Of a stretch of 64,000 bases of DNA, positions 18,378 through 29,226 are shown piece after piece (position 1 is the stretch's first letter; every line of letters begins with the position of its first letter). This DNA is from Prionace glauca. Taxonomy: Eukaryota; Chordata; Chondrichthyes; Carcharhiniformes; Carcharhinidae. A program made the position numbers and the translations under genes. The notes under the pieces were generated by a model that worked only from the letters and a program-made list of their open reading frames with translations, made no database searches and was not told the DNA's origin. The DNA lies in assembly GCA_037974335.1 (NCBI GenBank), contig CM075760.1, positions 45,657,138 to 45,721,137 of the forward strand, given 5' to 3'.

Positions 18378-19730
18378 CCCTGTAAATGTCTGATTCTTTG
18401 TGCCTTTTTAAAGACTAAACGGTGAAAATGTCTGACAAACGAATTGCAGAGGGCAGCAATGTTTACCCAGAGAGATTCTGAATTTGATTTACGTCTGATA
18501 ACTGCATCGAATGTACAATTTGAAGTCTCACATAATCCCAACTTCAATCTCCAGACATGATCTCCCAATGGGAAATGAAGAACACGAGTTATCTGCGGTG
18601 CCTGGTTATAAAAAGGGCGAATACGCCAGCCGAGATCCTTCTATAAACTCCAATCTCGGACAATATCGTTCAATATTCATATTTCAGCAACCGGTTCGCA
18701 GACTCACAAGCACTAGTGCCTGCAGTCGCTGTTGACCGCCAGCAGATGGTGGTGTTGTATCATTTTAATCACAAGGTTAGTGCAGCAGGTTTGAGGAGAC
18801 ATTTGAGGAAAATTTATTTCCCTGTTTCCATGGAAAGGGAACAATCAGTAAAGCAATGGCATTAATATCTCTGTCAGTAACATTCACAGGAAAATCTGGC
18901 CGAAGGATAATGAATTTAATACTTGCATTCATATTTACCTTCCGGCTAGTGAACATGTCGATTACCAGCTAATTATTGAATAACCTTACATTTTAATGAT
19001 TTAAAGATTTGTCTATTTTATCGTCCAGACATTATCAAATAATATTTCATTATAATTGGACACATGTCTCTTTTTCGCTGGATTTTCCATTCCTCGGCGC
19101 TCATTTTTTTCCTTAGTCCGTTCAGAAATCCAGCCGAACCCTGCCTCTATAATATGTTCTGTGTATATGTAAATATAGTTCCTTCTTATATTTTTTGACT
19201 TTAGCACAATTCGAGCCCTAACTCACTCTGATCTATAACACAATTTCATCCACTTCATGAACTTCTTAGTTAATATCCATCTATTCTTCTCACTCGCTCT
19301 TTGTTCGATTCCATCTATTGGACACATTTGATAGAAAAACAATTAGTGAGAAAGTGTCTGCTTTATTAGTGATACACGGGTGTGTTCAGTAGTGCATGAC
19401 ATAGAGCCTAGCACAATAATGTCTGAGATGGAGCCTAATGTAACGTAAGTGAACTCTTGACTAAGTAATAATAGTCCAGAGACGATGACTTGTAGCATTT
19501 ATCATGGCATGTCTACATGTATTAATAAATGAAGCGGCATGTAATGTACTGTAAACAGTTGCAAAGTCTATTGCAATAATGATTCAAATGAGTCAAACGC
19601 AGTATATAAAGAGACATGGCCTAGTGCATTACTGTACAAGACTGCACCAAATGTGTGATTGTAGTGAACACTGCCATGAACAGTCATAAATGGGACAACG
19701 TTAATTGTAGCCCTTACAGAAGCAAAGCCC
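18377..19730. other. No gene recognised
   Basis: AT-rich single-copy-looking sequence. Short frames lack motifs. Nothing is supported here. Confidence 0.4.
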
Positions 19731-19814
19731 AGTGCATTAATAATGAAATTAAACTTCAGGTTTGGGGGATCATTGGTCACAAACTGGTTTAGAATATATT
19801 TAGCTGCTGTCTCA

Positions 19815-19888
19815 GTCTCTGTGGCGGAAATGGTCAACGCGTTCGGCTATTAACCGAAAGGTTGGTGGTTCGAGACCACCAAGGGACA
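19815..19888 (+). tRNA. tRNA-Asn with ATT anticodon
   Basis: 74 nt. The anticodon arm is intact but reads ATT, which would still pair with the Asn codon AAT. The A box is altered (tggcggaaatgg) and the last acceptor pair is G-A, so activity is doubtful. A TTTT run follows. Its 5' flank and downstream block are shared with the other Asn copies. Confidence 0.75.
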
Positions 19889-20099
19889 GAATTTTATTAT
19901 TTCCTCACCATCAGCATTCACGTTTAAACAGTTGCCTGTTGGCAATGGGTCCGTGGGTGCCAATAAAAAATAGCTGTGAATTGTTCCCGGCTGTACTGTT
20001 ATCTGGTATTACCAACATTATTTAATGACGATTGACTTCAAACATATTACATATAACATTATATACATATACACATATGTCTATCTGTACACCATTACA

Positions 20100-20400
20100 T
20101 ATATATATATCATTATATATTTAAATGCTTCCATTATACTTTTAAACATATAAAAAAATTGAAAAATGAACTTGTGGCTGAGTATTTGTTCTAATTCCAT
20201 ATTCCTGCTTCCATTCATTCCTGGAATGATCATAAATCTGTCTAACCCAAACTGAAATGTGTTCAATGATGGAGCATCAGAACCCTCTGGAGTAGAGAAT
20301 TCCCAAGATTCACCAGCCTTTGAGTGAAACAATTTCTCCTCATCTCAGTCCTAAATCATCAACGCCTTATCCTGAGATTGTGTCCCTGTGTAGAAATAAA
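20100..20400 (-). mobile_element. CR1-like LINE relic inside tRNA unit
   Basis: On minus it reads like the 3' end of a CR1 frame (tcactcaaaggctggtgaat, cacatttcagtttggg, gacagatttatgatc). Matching copies sit at 27840-28055 on plus and about 40370-40570 on minus, so the insertion predates the tRNA-unit duplications. Confidence 0.6.
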
Positions 20401-20451
20401 ACAAAATTCAGGTGGCTCATGGATAAATTAATATTTTTAAATTAGCAAGCT

Positions 20452-20523
20452 TCCCTGGTGGTCTAGTGGTTAGGATTCGGCGCTCTCGCCGCCACGGCCC
20501 GGGTTCGATTCCCGGTCAGGGAA
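20452..20523 (+). tRNA. tRNA-Glu(CTC)
   Basis: 72 nt. The acceptor TCCCTGG/TCAGGGA and T arm are standard, and the anticodon is CTC. Position 43 is A instead of G, leaving one C-A mismatch at the top of the anticodon stem, and position 37 is G. It is otherwise like vertebrate tRNA-Glu. Diverged relatives lie at 22538, 24522 and 41478. Confidence 0.85.
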
Positions 20524-20944
20524 ATGTAGATTTATTGTTGTACAACAATCCTGTGTTACTTCCCGGTCTGCACCAGTTCTGTCGGAATCAGTATCAGGGA
20601 GATTTCCTTTTCAGTATCTGAATTGGAAATGTCACATTTCAAGAACAAAGAAAAAAGGGAGCGACAGGTTACAAAGCGCTGATGGTACAAATGCTGAGAT
20701 TATTCGAAGAAAGATGAAAATGATGCATTAATGAATGGGTAGAAATCATTGATCCCTGAGATATTTGCGAGACGAACGCTTTTAAATGTTGATGTTGGGG
20801 ATAAGTTGTACAATCAGATTGAAAGTAACGGTTATCTTCCTGAATTCAGTGACATGGGCTCTCAGTCTAACCATCGGAACCTGCAGCAACACAGCGCAGT
20901 TGAACATTGCAGACAGGCTGATTTGCTGCATTAGTTTCCCAGTT

Positions 20945-21017
20945 GTTTCTGTAGTGTAGTGGTTATCACGTTCGCCTCACACGCGAAAGGTCCCCGGTTC
21001 GAAACCGGGCAGAAACA
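20945..21017 (+). tRNA. tRNA-Val(CAC)
   Basis: 73 nt. The acceptor GTTTCTG/CAGAAAC is fully paired, the anticodon is CAC, and the T arm CCCGGTTCGAAACCGGG is perfect. It closely matches vertebrate tRNA-Val(CAC). The flanks on both sides recur around the inverted tRNA-Val at 37711. It decodes GTG. Confidence 0.95.
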
Positions 21018-21044
21018 TTCATTAATCTTGCTTCTGTCGGGGAA

Positions 21045-21290
21045 GGGAATTTATTTGGTTTCAGTTTGTTGCTGCACATTATCCGAACCTCGATGTTAAA
21101 GACATGTTATCATTTCTCTGATTTCATCCTCAAATACTTTCTGTGAAATAAGGTGCACTGACGGGGAAGTTCGATTTTGACACCGAGCATTTATTCGCAT
21201 CTCGTTCAGTCTCCAACAGAATGTAATGGGTTTATAGGGGCGCAGACAAACATTGTTATTCACCATCAGAAATTTCTGATAGTAGTGTCT
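21045..21290. repeat. Duplicated 3' flank of tRNA-Val
   Basis: Shares text such as gcacattatccgaacctcgatg and tgacaccg with 15351-15740 and with the inverted block 37390-37700. It marks the extent of the tRNA-Val duplication unit. Confidence 0.6.
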
Positions 21291-21440
21291 GCTCAAACAG
21301 TCAGATACAAGTAATACTGTAAGTGAACTGGAGGAAAAGGCGCACATTTCACAGAAGAATCACATGACGAAAACGACACTGCGCACACTCCTGCATTCAA
21401 TCTTACAACAGCAGAAAGGATCAAAATTTCAATCCATTTC

Positions 21441-21511
21441 ACTCGCGTTGGGATTCGAACCCACACCTCCACGGAGATTGGAGCCTTAGACCGCTCGGCC
21501 ATACAACCACA
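21441..21511 (-). tRNA. tRNA-Leu pseudogene
   Basis: The minus strand has the Leu-type D arm (tggccgagcggtctaaggc) and a T arm (gtgggttcgaatcccaa), but about 12 nt covering the anticodon are missing. The acceptor ends do not pair. The downstream text caatgagctg and tttaaactg recurs beyond tRNA-Leu at 22088, so this is a decayed tandem duplicate. Confidence 0.7.
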
Positions 21512-22087
21512 TTGACATATGTCACAATCATATTATTTAATGGAAATGTTTCTGAAATTCGTTTAAAGAAATGGAGTTGGGAAAGGCCATCGGGAGGATT
21601 GAGCCTGATCCTTCTCTGAATTAGGTCAGCCTGAACTGTGTAACAAACAGAAATCATCTCACTTTAGAAACACAATGAGCTGTACTGAAGGGACACCATC
21701 ATTTAAACTGTCCTTAAGCTCGTCGTTTCTCAATTTCCTGTTGCTCTGTTTTTTGAAGGGAAGTAATGGGGGGTGGTGATGGCCTTCGCGTGATATTCGT
21801 CTCCATCGATTGTACACTGAAGGCTCTGAAGAAGATGTCACAGCTTCTGAACTCTGGAGACTCACTGGGGGTGGGAGAACATTCTGAAGGCCGTGTCCCG
21901 GACTTGCCTTCAGAGGAGGTCGGTGCGTGATTTTTTTGGCTGTGTCGTGTTGGAACTGACAATTGACGAGTCAAACGCAATATTCTGTTCTTACAAGGGC
22001 AACTGTCAAAAACGGCACCGCACAGAATCCTGCGTCCAACCCGAGCTGTTGGATTTCAGCTCCAAGGACAAAAACTTGCACCAATTC

Positions 22088-22169
22088 TGGCAGCGGTGGG
22101 ATTCGAACCCACGCCTCAAGAGAGACTGGAGCCTAAATCCAGCGCCTTAGACCGCTCGGCCACGCTACC
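22088..22169 (-). tRNA. tRNA-Leu(TAG)
   Basis: 82 nt with the long variable arm typical of Leu. The acceptor GGTAGCG/CGCTGCC, D arm tggccgagcgg and anticodon TAG (GGATTTAGGCTCC) are clear. A TTTTT run follows about 15 nt downstream on minus. It decodes CTA and, by wobble, other CTN codons. Confidence 0.92.
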
Positions 22170-22537
22170 ACATAGGAAGGCAGCCTAGTCATGTCATTTC
22201 ATTGCATTAATAATGAAATATATCAGAATCCGTGGAGTTGGGATGGGCCATGAGGGAATCGTAACCGAATCAGATGATCCTGAAATGTGCAGCAAACAAA
22301 ACTCATCTCCAGTCAGAAACACAATGAGCTGCAGTGAGGAGCCGGCTCCATTTAAACTGTTCTTAACCTCGTCTCGACCTCAGAAAGAACAATATGTCTT
22401 CCTGTTGAACTGGCTCAGGATTTTCACTTGAGAAAGGACAGAATACAAGGCGAGGCTGAGATTTGAGCGTTCTGCCGGGAAATAACTGATATTTATTGTC
22501 AGGGATTGGACGAGAGCAATAAATCTTCATTTCCTGA

Positions 22538-22592
22538 CCTGCAATCAAAACAGCAGTGAAAGCTTCAAACTCTAACCACCAGACCAGCAGAT
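22538..22592 (-). tRNA. tRNA-Glu(TTC) relic
   Basis: The minus strand reads ctgctggtctggtggttaga, then aagctttcactgc, then ggtcaggaaatg: the D arm, anticodon arm (TTC) and acceptor end of tRNA-Glu with the T arm missing. Flanking text aagatttattg resembles that after tRNA-Glu at 20452. Confidence 0.45.
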
Positions 22593-22599
22593 TACAGCG

Positions 22600-24090
22600 G
22601 GTTTTACAACTTGTTTTGTCCACAATCCTGTTGTTATTTTAAATTCCACGGCAGACCACATGCACCACAATTTTCTCCTGCAAAATAGCACCTTCTTTTT
22701 CAACACCAGGAAAGTGTTCAGCCAATTACAACAATAACTGTAAGACAGTTATTGTTGTATGATTTTTTGGTATGATTTTTTTTCCAAATCATTTTTATTT
22801 CAGGCTGAGGGAAAAGTTCTATTATTCATATTTTTGTAAATTTTATTTAATCTGATGGGATCACCGTGCACTCTCTAATTATGAAATCAGGGGTATGTTC
22901 TTAAAAGGGGCAGAACGTAAGGTTGGAAGATGTTTTATTTGACGCAAGGAATGATGGACAAGGTAACATTGAGCTGGTGATGGCGGAACCCGAGTGTTCC
23001 AATGGTGCAAAGTCATCATTTTCACCACCATGGGCTCGATGGCAGATGTCAAGTGTATGTACAAGCAGAGTGCGTTTTTGTAGTGAGAAACCTGCCCATT
23101 GGGTGACGGAAGAGAGGGAAGAGAAAGGCAAAAATGATGGTGATCCGCTAATTGGGAAAGTCACTGTCAGCTTCCCTGTTGGATCAGTGGTTTGGATTCT
23201 GCGCCGTGGCCACAAGTTTATATCACTTGCGTGTGATATAAACATGACAATGAGAAGGAATAAACTTGTATTTGGTGAATAAAAAAAAAGAAACGAGACA
23301 AAAGGCATGGATAAATTTCCACCAGCTTCCCATGTCCCTGAATTCTCTAAGAGATCAGAAACCTGTTTATCCCAACCTTAAATGTGCTCGATGATGGGGC
23401 ATACATAACTGTCAGGTACAGAAAATACCAAAGATTCTTGCCCTTTGAGTGAAGTAATTTCTCCTTATCTTAGCCCTAAATGACCAGCCGGTGATCTGTG
23501 CCTCAGGGGGTTAGATTCCCGACCAGCAGAGAAAAATAAAATCTCTCAGCCTCCATCCTATCAAACCGAATCAGCACTGTGTAAGTTTAAATAGATCACC
23601 GCTTATTCTTCTAAACTCCAGAGAATTTCATCACAGGACAACTCACTGACCCCAGGGAACAATCTGATGAACCTTCTCTTTACTGTATCTAATGATCATA
23701 AAGCATGTCCCTTTTTGAGTGTGAAAGTCACATCTGCACAGAATATTCAACCTGGTTTCCACAAAATCCTGTGTAGCAGCAGAAACACCTCGTATTTTAA
23801 AACTACAGCCTGTCAGCAATAAGAACAAAATGTAATTTCCCTTTCAAATATCTGCTGCACCTACATGCTAACTTTAAGAATTCCTTGTACAAACGCATCG
23901 GTTCCATTCTTAATATCAACATTTATATTTATCAGCTCGACAAATATGTTCTGCTCTTTCGATTTCTTTTCACGAAGAAGAAAATCGTTTTGCTTTCCAA
24001 ATTAGCACCTAATCTGCCCCTCCACTCATAAGAGGACTCTATTTCGCCTCGCACTCTATTTGCCTTTTTCCAACAGTTTAGCTAAACTTT
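22600..24090. other. No complete gene; tRNA-Glu half and LINE relic
   Basis: At 23188-23225 text ttccctgttggatcagtgg resembles the 5' half of tRNA-Glu. At about 23325-23500 a weak LINE-like relic (cccaaccttaaatgtg, tttgagtgaagtaatttct) matches the CR1 relic near tRNA-Glu at 20452. Together they suggest a further, decayed Glu unit. Nothing else is recognised. Confidence 0.45.
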
Positions 24091-24096
24091 GGACGG

Positions 24097-24169
24097 AGGC
24101 TCCAGCGAGAATCGAACTCGCGACCGCTGGTTTACAAGACCAGTGCTCTAACCACTGAGCTATGGAGCC
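24097..24169 (-). tRNA. tRNA-Thr(TGT)
   Basis: 73 nt. Acceptor GGCTCCA/TGGAGCC is perfect, the D arm TAGCTCAGTGGTTAGAGC is standard, the anticodon is TGT, and the T stem CGCGA/TCTCG has one weak pair. It decodes ACA. Confidence 0.93.
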
Positions 24170-24521
24170 AAATGCTGTCAGCCCACCCTGGTACTAGTAA
24201 GATTACCACTGGATTGAGGAGCAGGATGGGGTTTGTGGTGGGGGATTTTTGATGAATGTGGAAATTTCTGAGGTGGAGACCAGAAAGTTAAAAGACGCAA
24301 CTTGAAAGTGACATGATTTGACATGTGTGCTGTGTGTGTATCTGACATGTATGTTGTGTATCTGGCATGTATGTTCTTCAGAGTTTATCGTTAGTGTTAC
24401 ATCTCTGACTTCTCCAGCTCCGATGCCAGTTCATCCAGCTGGAAGATTTAGATGTTGTTCCCTTCACAGACGCTGTGAGGCGGGTTTTCATTAAATGAAG
24501 AATTAACCAAAAAATGATTCA

Positions 24522-24583
24522 CTCCGTGACTGGGAATCGAAACCGCGTCACGGCGCCGATCCTGATCACTGGACCTTCAGTGA
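24522..24583 (-). tRNA. tRNA-Glu pseudogene
   Basis: The minus strand retains ggtccagtgatcaggat and ggtttcgattcccagtcacgg. The anticodon loop is shortened and acceptor pairing is lost, and the total is only about 62 nt. It is a decayed Glu-type copy. Confidence 0.55.
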
Positions 24584-24829
24584 TGCTGATGTGAGAGATT
24601 TGTAATGAATTGACCATCTCTGTGCCCATTGCTTTATTTCCAATAATTTTCAACAAAAATAAGTCACGATGAGAAATGACGGGAGGTGAAAATGACAGGA
24701 TTTGAACCTCAGTTAGAAATTCCCCATCCATCCTCTGGGCAGGGATTGCAGTCTCAATGTTGGCAATTCTGTCTCTTATATCGACAAACAGCCATTCAGC
24801 CTGTGTTCCTGTCTGTCTTCTCCATCGGA

Positions 24830-24960
24830 CTAACTCCGTTTGATAAAGTGTCATCTGGACCCGAAACATCCGCCCTTTTCACTCCTTACAGGTGCTGTAG
24901 ACACTGGGAGATTTTGGAGCATTTCCTCTTTTCCCATCCGCAGTAATTTGCTTTTATCAT
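24830..24960 (-). repeat. Dispersed repeat of unknown class
   Basis: Plus text acccgaaacatc, tacaggtgctgtag, ctgggagattttggagcatt and ccgcagtaatttgctttta is the complement of the repeat at 30285-30420 and 51625-51720. It is a common short interspersed unit without coding capacity; I cannot assign its family. Confidence 0.55.
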
Positions 24961-25060
24961 TAAGGACATTTGATTGAGATTACTTGAAGAAAGATGAAAT
25001 GAGCAGAAATCATTGCTCTCTTAGATATCCGGGAGACGAAAGCTTCCTGCTTCCACGCCA

Positions 25061-25133
25061 GCTGAAATAGCTCAGTTGGGAGACTGTTAGACTGAGCATC
25101 TAAAGGTCACTGGTTCAATCCCCGGTTTCGGCA
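25061..25133 (+). tRNA. tRNA-Phe-like with GAG anticodon
   Basis: 73 nt. The acceptor GCTGAAA/TTTCGGC pairs fully and the body is that of tRNA-Phe (AATAGCTCAGTTGGGAGA, GTTAGACTGA, ATCTAAAGGTC). The anticodon loop reads CTGAGCA rather than CTGAAGA, so the anticodon is GAG, a Leu anticodon. The D stem has one mismatch and the T stem two (ACTGG/CCCGG). It is probably a pseudogene; if expressed and charged with Phe it would misread Leu CTY codons. Confidence 0.7.
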
Positions 25134-25639
25134 GGATCACCTTGCTGGTTTTCTGTGCCAATTGGTAGTGCATTTTGCCTCACACTGGCTCTGGAAAAAG
25201 GCAAAGTTTAAGAGCACGGATGGGCGCCCACACCCATCCTGGACGGGACAGGTTAGTTCTGATTCCCGCTCCACAGATAGTGCCAAACGTACTGACATCA
25301 CCCAGTATTTTCCGTTTTTATTTCAGATTTCGAAAGTCCGCAGTCGGCTACTTTATGTTTATGTTTGGAGCTGACAAGTGGCAAGTAACATTGGCGCCAC
25401 ACAGAATGCTGAGACGCTTGGTGATGCTGTTGTCTGTGTGGTGTTGGAGGGGTGCGGGGGTGCTGCCGGGTGGAAGTGGTCTTGTCTTTGGAAGGTGCTG
25501 TCTAAGGTGCCTTTGGTGGATTCCTGCATCATGCAGACAGGTGGGGAACATTCTATCGCACTCCTGACTTGTGCCACGTCGATGGTGGACTGTTCCACTG
25601 ATTCAGGGACTATTTCCTCGGGTGGATGTAGCTGTCACT

Positions 25640-25913
25640 CGGGGGCATAGCTATAAGGTTCATATAGGAGGGATGTCCGAGGTGGGTTCTTTACTCAGAA
25701 AGTGGTTGATGTGTGAAATGGACTCATTGCTGTGACAGCGGAGTCGGACACTTTAGGAACTTTCAAGCGGTTATTGGGTCGGCACATGGAGCACTCTACA
25801 ATGATAGGGAGTGGGATAGCTTGATCTTGATCTTGATCATGGGTTCGGACAAAGCTCAGCACAACATCGTGGGACGAATGACCTGCACTGTGATGTACTG
25901 TTCTATGTTCGAT
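25640..25913 (+). mobile_element. CR1-like LINE 3' end
   Basis: Text gggggcatagctataaggtt, gtccgaggtgggttctttac and a tail gtactgttctatgttcgatg match the end of CR1-type elements. The tandem cttgatcttgatcttgatca near 25823 is a small local repeat. It is fully degraded as coding sequence and is paralogous to 35845-36115. Confidence 0.7.
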
Positions 25914-26424
25914 GTTTTTTGGGAGTCAGGAGGTAAGTTACTCCTGCAGGATTCCCAGCCTCTGACATGCTCTTTTAGCCACTGAACGAACTGATTAAAT
26001 GTGTGCTGAGTCAGAATAGGTCAATCTTCTTTCCTGCTCTGTGTTGTCATGAATTTTCAGCACTTTTGTCTTTTCCTGAATGTATTTTGAGGCTGAAGGA
26101 AGAGCCAATGTCACATGATTGTAAGATCTGTGTTCAGGTAATATTCAATAGTGGATTCACTGGCGGGAGGGGTGCGGTTTCCAACCATATTGTTGACGCT
26201 GGATTGATAACGCAGAGAAGCAAATGACGCTTTAAGAACCAGGGTTTGAATTCCAACACAGCAGGTTAACTCAATTCAAGGCAAAGTAGAATGACTGTGA
26301 GTGAGAATAGCAAATTTCAATTATGTAACATTTCCTCACTAAGTTGAATATGTTTTTACCATGTTTCCGCTAATTTTGAAGCTTCAGACGGATATGTAAA
26401 TAGTGCTGCAGCTGTTTTTGCCGC

Positions 26425-26497
26425 GGGCCAGTGGCGCAATGGATAACGCGTCTGACTACGGATCAGAAGATTCTAGGTTCGACTCCTGGCTGGCTCG
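26425..26497 (+). tRNA. tRNA-Arg(ACG)
   Basis: 73 nt. The anticodon arm TCTGACTACGGATCAGA is standard with anticodon ACG. The T stem has one T-G pair (CTAGG/CCTGG) and the acceptor GGGCCAG/CTGGCTC has one G-U pair. It decodes CGT/CGC/CGA through inosine. A decayed copy lies at 16014. Confidence 0.92.
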
Positions 26498-27110
26498 CTA
26501 TGTTATTGCAACATGAGTTCTAAAACTCCATATCTGTGTCGATGAAAAATATATTTTCACTAAATTTAGACGAATTCAGGGAAATGTTGACCAAATGCAA
26601 TCAGCTTCAATGAAGATACTTATCTTACCTAGTTATTTTTCAAAAACAATGGTGACTAAAAAAAACTGAAAAACTTTTCTTCTGAAAAATTTTATTTTTA
26701 AATGACAAATTTTCGTTAAAGTATTTGGGGAAAAAAGATCAGCAAGTTTAAGCTACCTTTTAAAAAGTTGGAAATTTTTCGAAGAGAAACATGGAAACAT
26801 TACATTGTTCAGAATGGTGAAAATAATTTGTAAAAAAGTTGATGAAATCGGTTGAAGAATTTCTTCTAAACATGTTTAATTTTAAGAAGCAAAATACAGA
26901 GTTTTTTAAAAAGTTGACAAATTTCAGTTAAAACAGATGGAGGAATTTCTTGGGAGTAAGTTTTATTCTGAAAAGTTCAAATTAGCCAGAAGTTTCTGGT
27001 TTGTGATGCTGGGATTGTTGTCCATTGGAGAGAAGGAGATTGAGGAGTGATTTAATCGAGGTGAACTAGATTAGAGCAAGTTTATAGGGGGAGCGGCAAT
27101 TTATAAAATT
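26498..27110. other. AT-rich stretch, no gene
   Basis: Runs of A and T dominate and short motifs such as aaaaagttg and gaaatttttc recur irregularly. No frame or RNA gene is recognisable. Confidence 0.5.
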
Positions 27111-27119
27111 TGGGGCAAG

Positions 27120-27195
27120 TCGGGGACATCACACATGCACACACACCTACACACATTCTCTCTCTCACTCACACACACACACTCACTCACTCACA

Positions 27196-27240
<45 letters not shown>
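27120..27240 (+). repeat. (CA)n microsatellite
   Basis: About 120 bp of CA-rich dinucleotides with TC and CT interruptions, pure over the last 40 bp. Confidence 0.95.
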
Positions 27241-27244
<4 letters not shown>

Positions 27245-27499
27245 TCAATAATTGCCAGACTGGAGTCGAATTGCTATTATGCGACACAAACCGCTTCTTT
27301 TTATTTTCCAACAGAGGAATTAAAGAGCAGCAAAAAAACGAGAAGCACTGACATTGCAGACACCGGGCACCAGAGGATGATCACACTGTGCATTGTCAGA
27401 CCAATTGAACTGGCTGACAAATTGTCCTCTCGATTGGTGCTTTGTGATACATTGAAACAAAACACTCTTCAGCAAATCAACCATCTGCGTGTGAAAACA

Positions 27500-27571
27500 A
27501 GGTCCCACCGAGATTTGAACTCGGATCGCTGGATTCAGAGTCTCGAGTGCTCACCATTACACCACGAAATC
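27500..27571 (-). tRNA. tRNA-Gln(CTG), decayed
   Basis: The anticodon loop is CTG and the T arm is perfect (CCGAGTTCAAATCTCGG). The anticodon stem has two mismatches and the acceptor one (GATTTCG against TGGGACC). A TTTT run follows. It is likely a pseudogene, a relative of 16345 and 53165. Confidence 0.7.
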
Positions 27572-27839
27572 ACACAGGCTCACTGAAAATACTCGTTCAA
27601 TATTTCTGCCACCTTGAATAGCAGAGAGAAATGTAAATCCCGTTGAGCAATCCCCTCAATGGCCAACACCCATTCATACTTGCATTGCCCTTACTGGTTC
27701 CTACTATAAAAATGCTGGAAAATCTCAACATCTTTAACGAGAAACAATAAATAGTACTACAAAACTGAAACGTTAGTTCTCCTGATCCGGGAATCTGAAA
27801 CACGGGGACAAAATCTCAGGATAAGGCGCTGATGATTTA

Positions 27840-28055
27840 GGACAGCAAAGAGGAGAAATTGCTTCACTCAAAGACTCGTGAATCTTGGGAATTCTCTACT
27901 CCAGAGGGTTCTGATGTTCCATCATTGAACACATTTCAGTTTGGGTTAGACAGATTTATGATCTATCCAGGAATGAATGGAAGCAGGTATACGGAATTGG
28001 AACAAATGCTCAGTCACAAGTTCATGTTTCGATTGTTTTCTTTTTAAGTTTAATA
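27840..28055 (+). mobile_element. CR1-like LINE relic inside tRNA unit
   Basis: Plus-strand counterpart of 20100-20400. It reads aggagaaattgcttcactca and cacatttcagtttgggttag. It is part of duplication unit C, inverted relative to copies B and D. Confidence 0.6.
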
Positions 28056-28242
28056 GTATAATGGAAGTGTGTCTATAATGTTATGTGTAATATGTTTGAA
28101 GTCAGTTGTCATTAAATAATGTTGGTAACTCCAGATAACAGTCCAGTCGAGAACAATTGAGAGCGATCTTTCATTATTAGCACCCACGGACCCATTTGCC
28201 AACAGGTAAGTGTTTGCCGATGGTGAGAAAATAGCAATAGAT

Positions 28243-28316
28243 CGTGCGTGGGTGATCTCAAACCACCAACCTTTCGATTAATAGCCGAACGCGCTGACCA
28301 ATTACGCCACAGAGAC
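28243..28316 (-). tRNA. tRNA-Asn with ATT anticodon, pseudogene
   Basis: The minus strand has the Asn D arm and an anticodon loop CTATTAA, giving ATT. The 3' acceptor half reads CACGCAC instead of CAGGGAC, breaking two pairs, and the T loop is changed (ggtttgagatc). It is an inverted copy of the units at 17976 and 40041. Confidence 0.65.
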
Positions 28317-28760
28317 TGAGACAGTAGGTGGTAAATACTCTAAACTAGTGTGTCACTGACCACAATTCTATTTCTGCAAAACCTGTTCCAGAACTGCAGA
28401 ATGTCCGCACTGTTTACAATTCTATACAAGTCTCTTTAGTTCCGTTGATCCCGCAGCATTGCTGTAGTGTGTTGATTATTCCCTTTCTCCTATGAACGGG
28501 CAGGTAAAATAAATCCGTGTCTCTTATCAAAGGGAGGAATTTAACAGGAGGGAAGGGAACTGACCACCAGCAGCCCAACCATCCAATACTTTCCACTCAG
28601 TCATCAATAATACTGCACCTCCTTCCGAATATTGTGATCCATTTCCCTCAGGATTTCTTCCAAGATTTAATATTTCCCTTGTTTTCTTCTAATTTTGATA
28701 TAAGATTCGCTTCAATATTCAACACAAATGGAATTACAAACCTGAGGGAGAACAGTAGGA
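28317..28760 (-). repeat. Duplicated tRNA-Asn 5' flank, copy C
   Basis: Reverse complement of 17549-17975 and 39600-40040 with many substitutions. It ends near gatttaatatttcccttgtt and cgcttcaatattcaac, which match the start of the other copies. Confidence 0.7.
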
Positions 28761-28859
28761 AACAAGTCACAGGATAACACAAATCCCATGGTGCTCATTT
28801 CCAGATTCCCAACACTCAGCTTTTCAACCAAATGGAGGAATTTATCACTGAAAAGTTTT

Positions 28860-29110
28860 GGAAAGTTGGTGTGAATTTTGTTTGTGAATCACTCGGGTGT
28901 TGTGCAAATGCTACTCGAAGGTTCAGTGAGCGGAATATAATCTATCTGCGTTTTGCTGAGCTTGTGTTCGGTGTATGGGGAGGTTTGAACGGGGTTGGAC
29001 CTTGTGTCCCGGGGATGACTGAAGCTGCAGTCGCCGCTTTCTGCTGGCGATTGGAGACTGAGGGATATAATCCTGCTGCTTCTCCCTGTCTCACTCACTG
29101 TGGAGCCGGG
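28860..29110 (+). repeat. Duplicated block upstream of tRNA-Ile
   Basis: Text ttcagtgagcggaatataatctatc, gtgttcggt and ggggatgactgaagctgcag recurs inverted at about 39250-39500. In both copies a similar frame stays open (SERNIIYLRFAELVFG against SERDIIYVRFAQLVFG). That could be chance conservation in a duplicate or a decayed exon. I do not recognise a family. Confidence 0.45.
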
Positions 29111-29226
29111 GAAAAGAGAATCATTGATGGGTTTGTTTCCCGGTCTGAAATGTGGCCTCGAATAACGGTTATTAACGGAGGTAACGCTGTGGGAGCCTTT
29201 AATAATGTGACAAAAGTCAGTGCAGT

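Noticed and set aside
26160-26270. tRNA-like text tggattgataacgcagag
   Set aside because: Lacks a pairable acceptor and anticodon stem; probably chance.
27110-27586. 158-residue plus frame
   Set aside because: Its start is a CA microsatellite and its end runs antisense through a tRNA-Gln.
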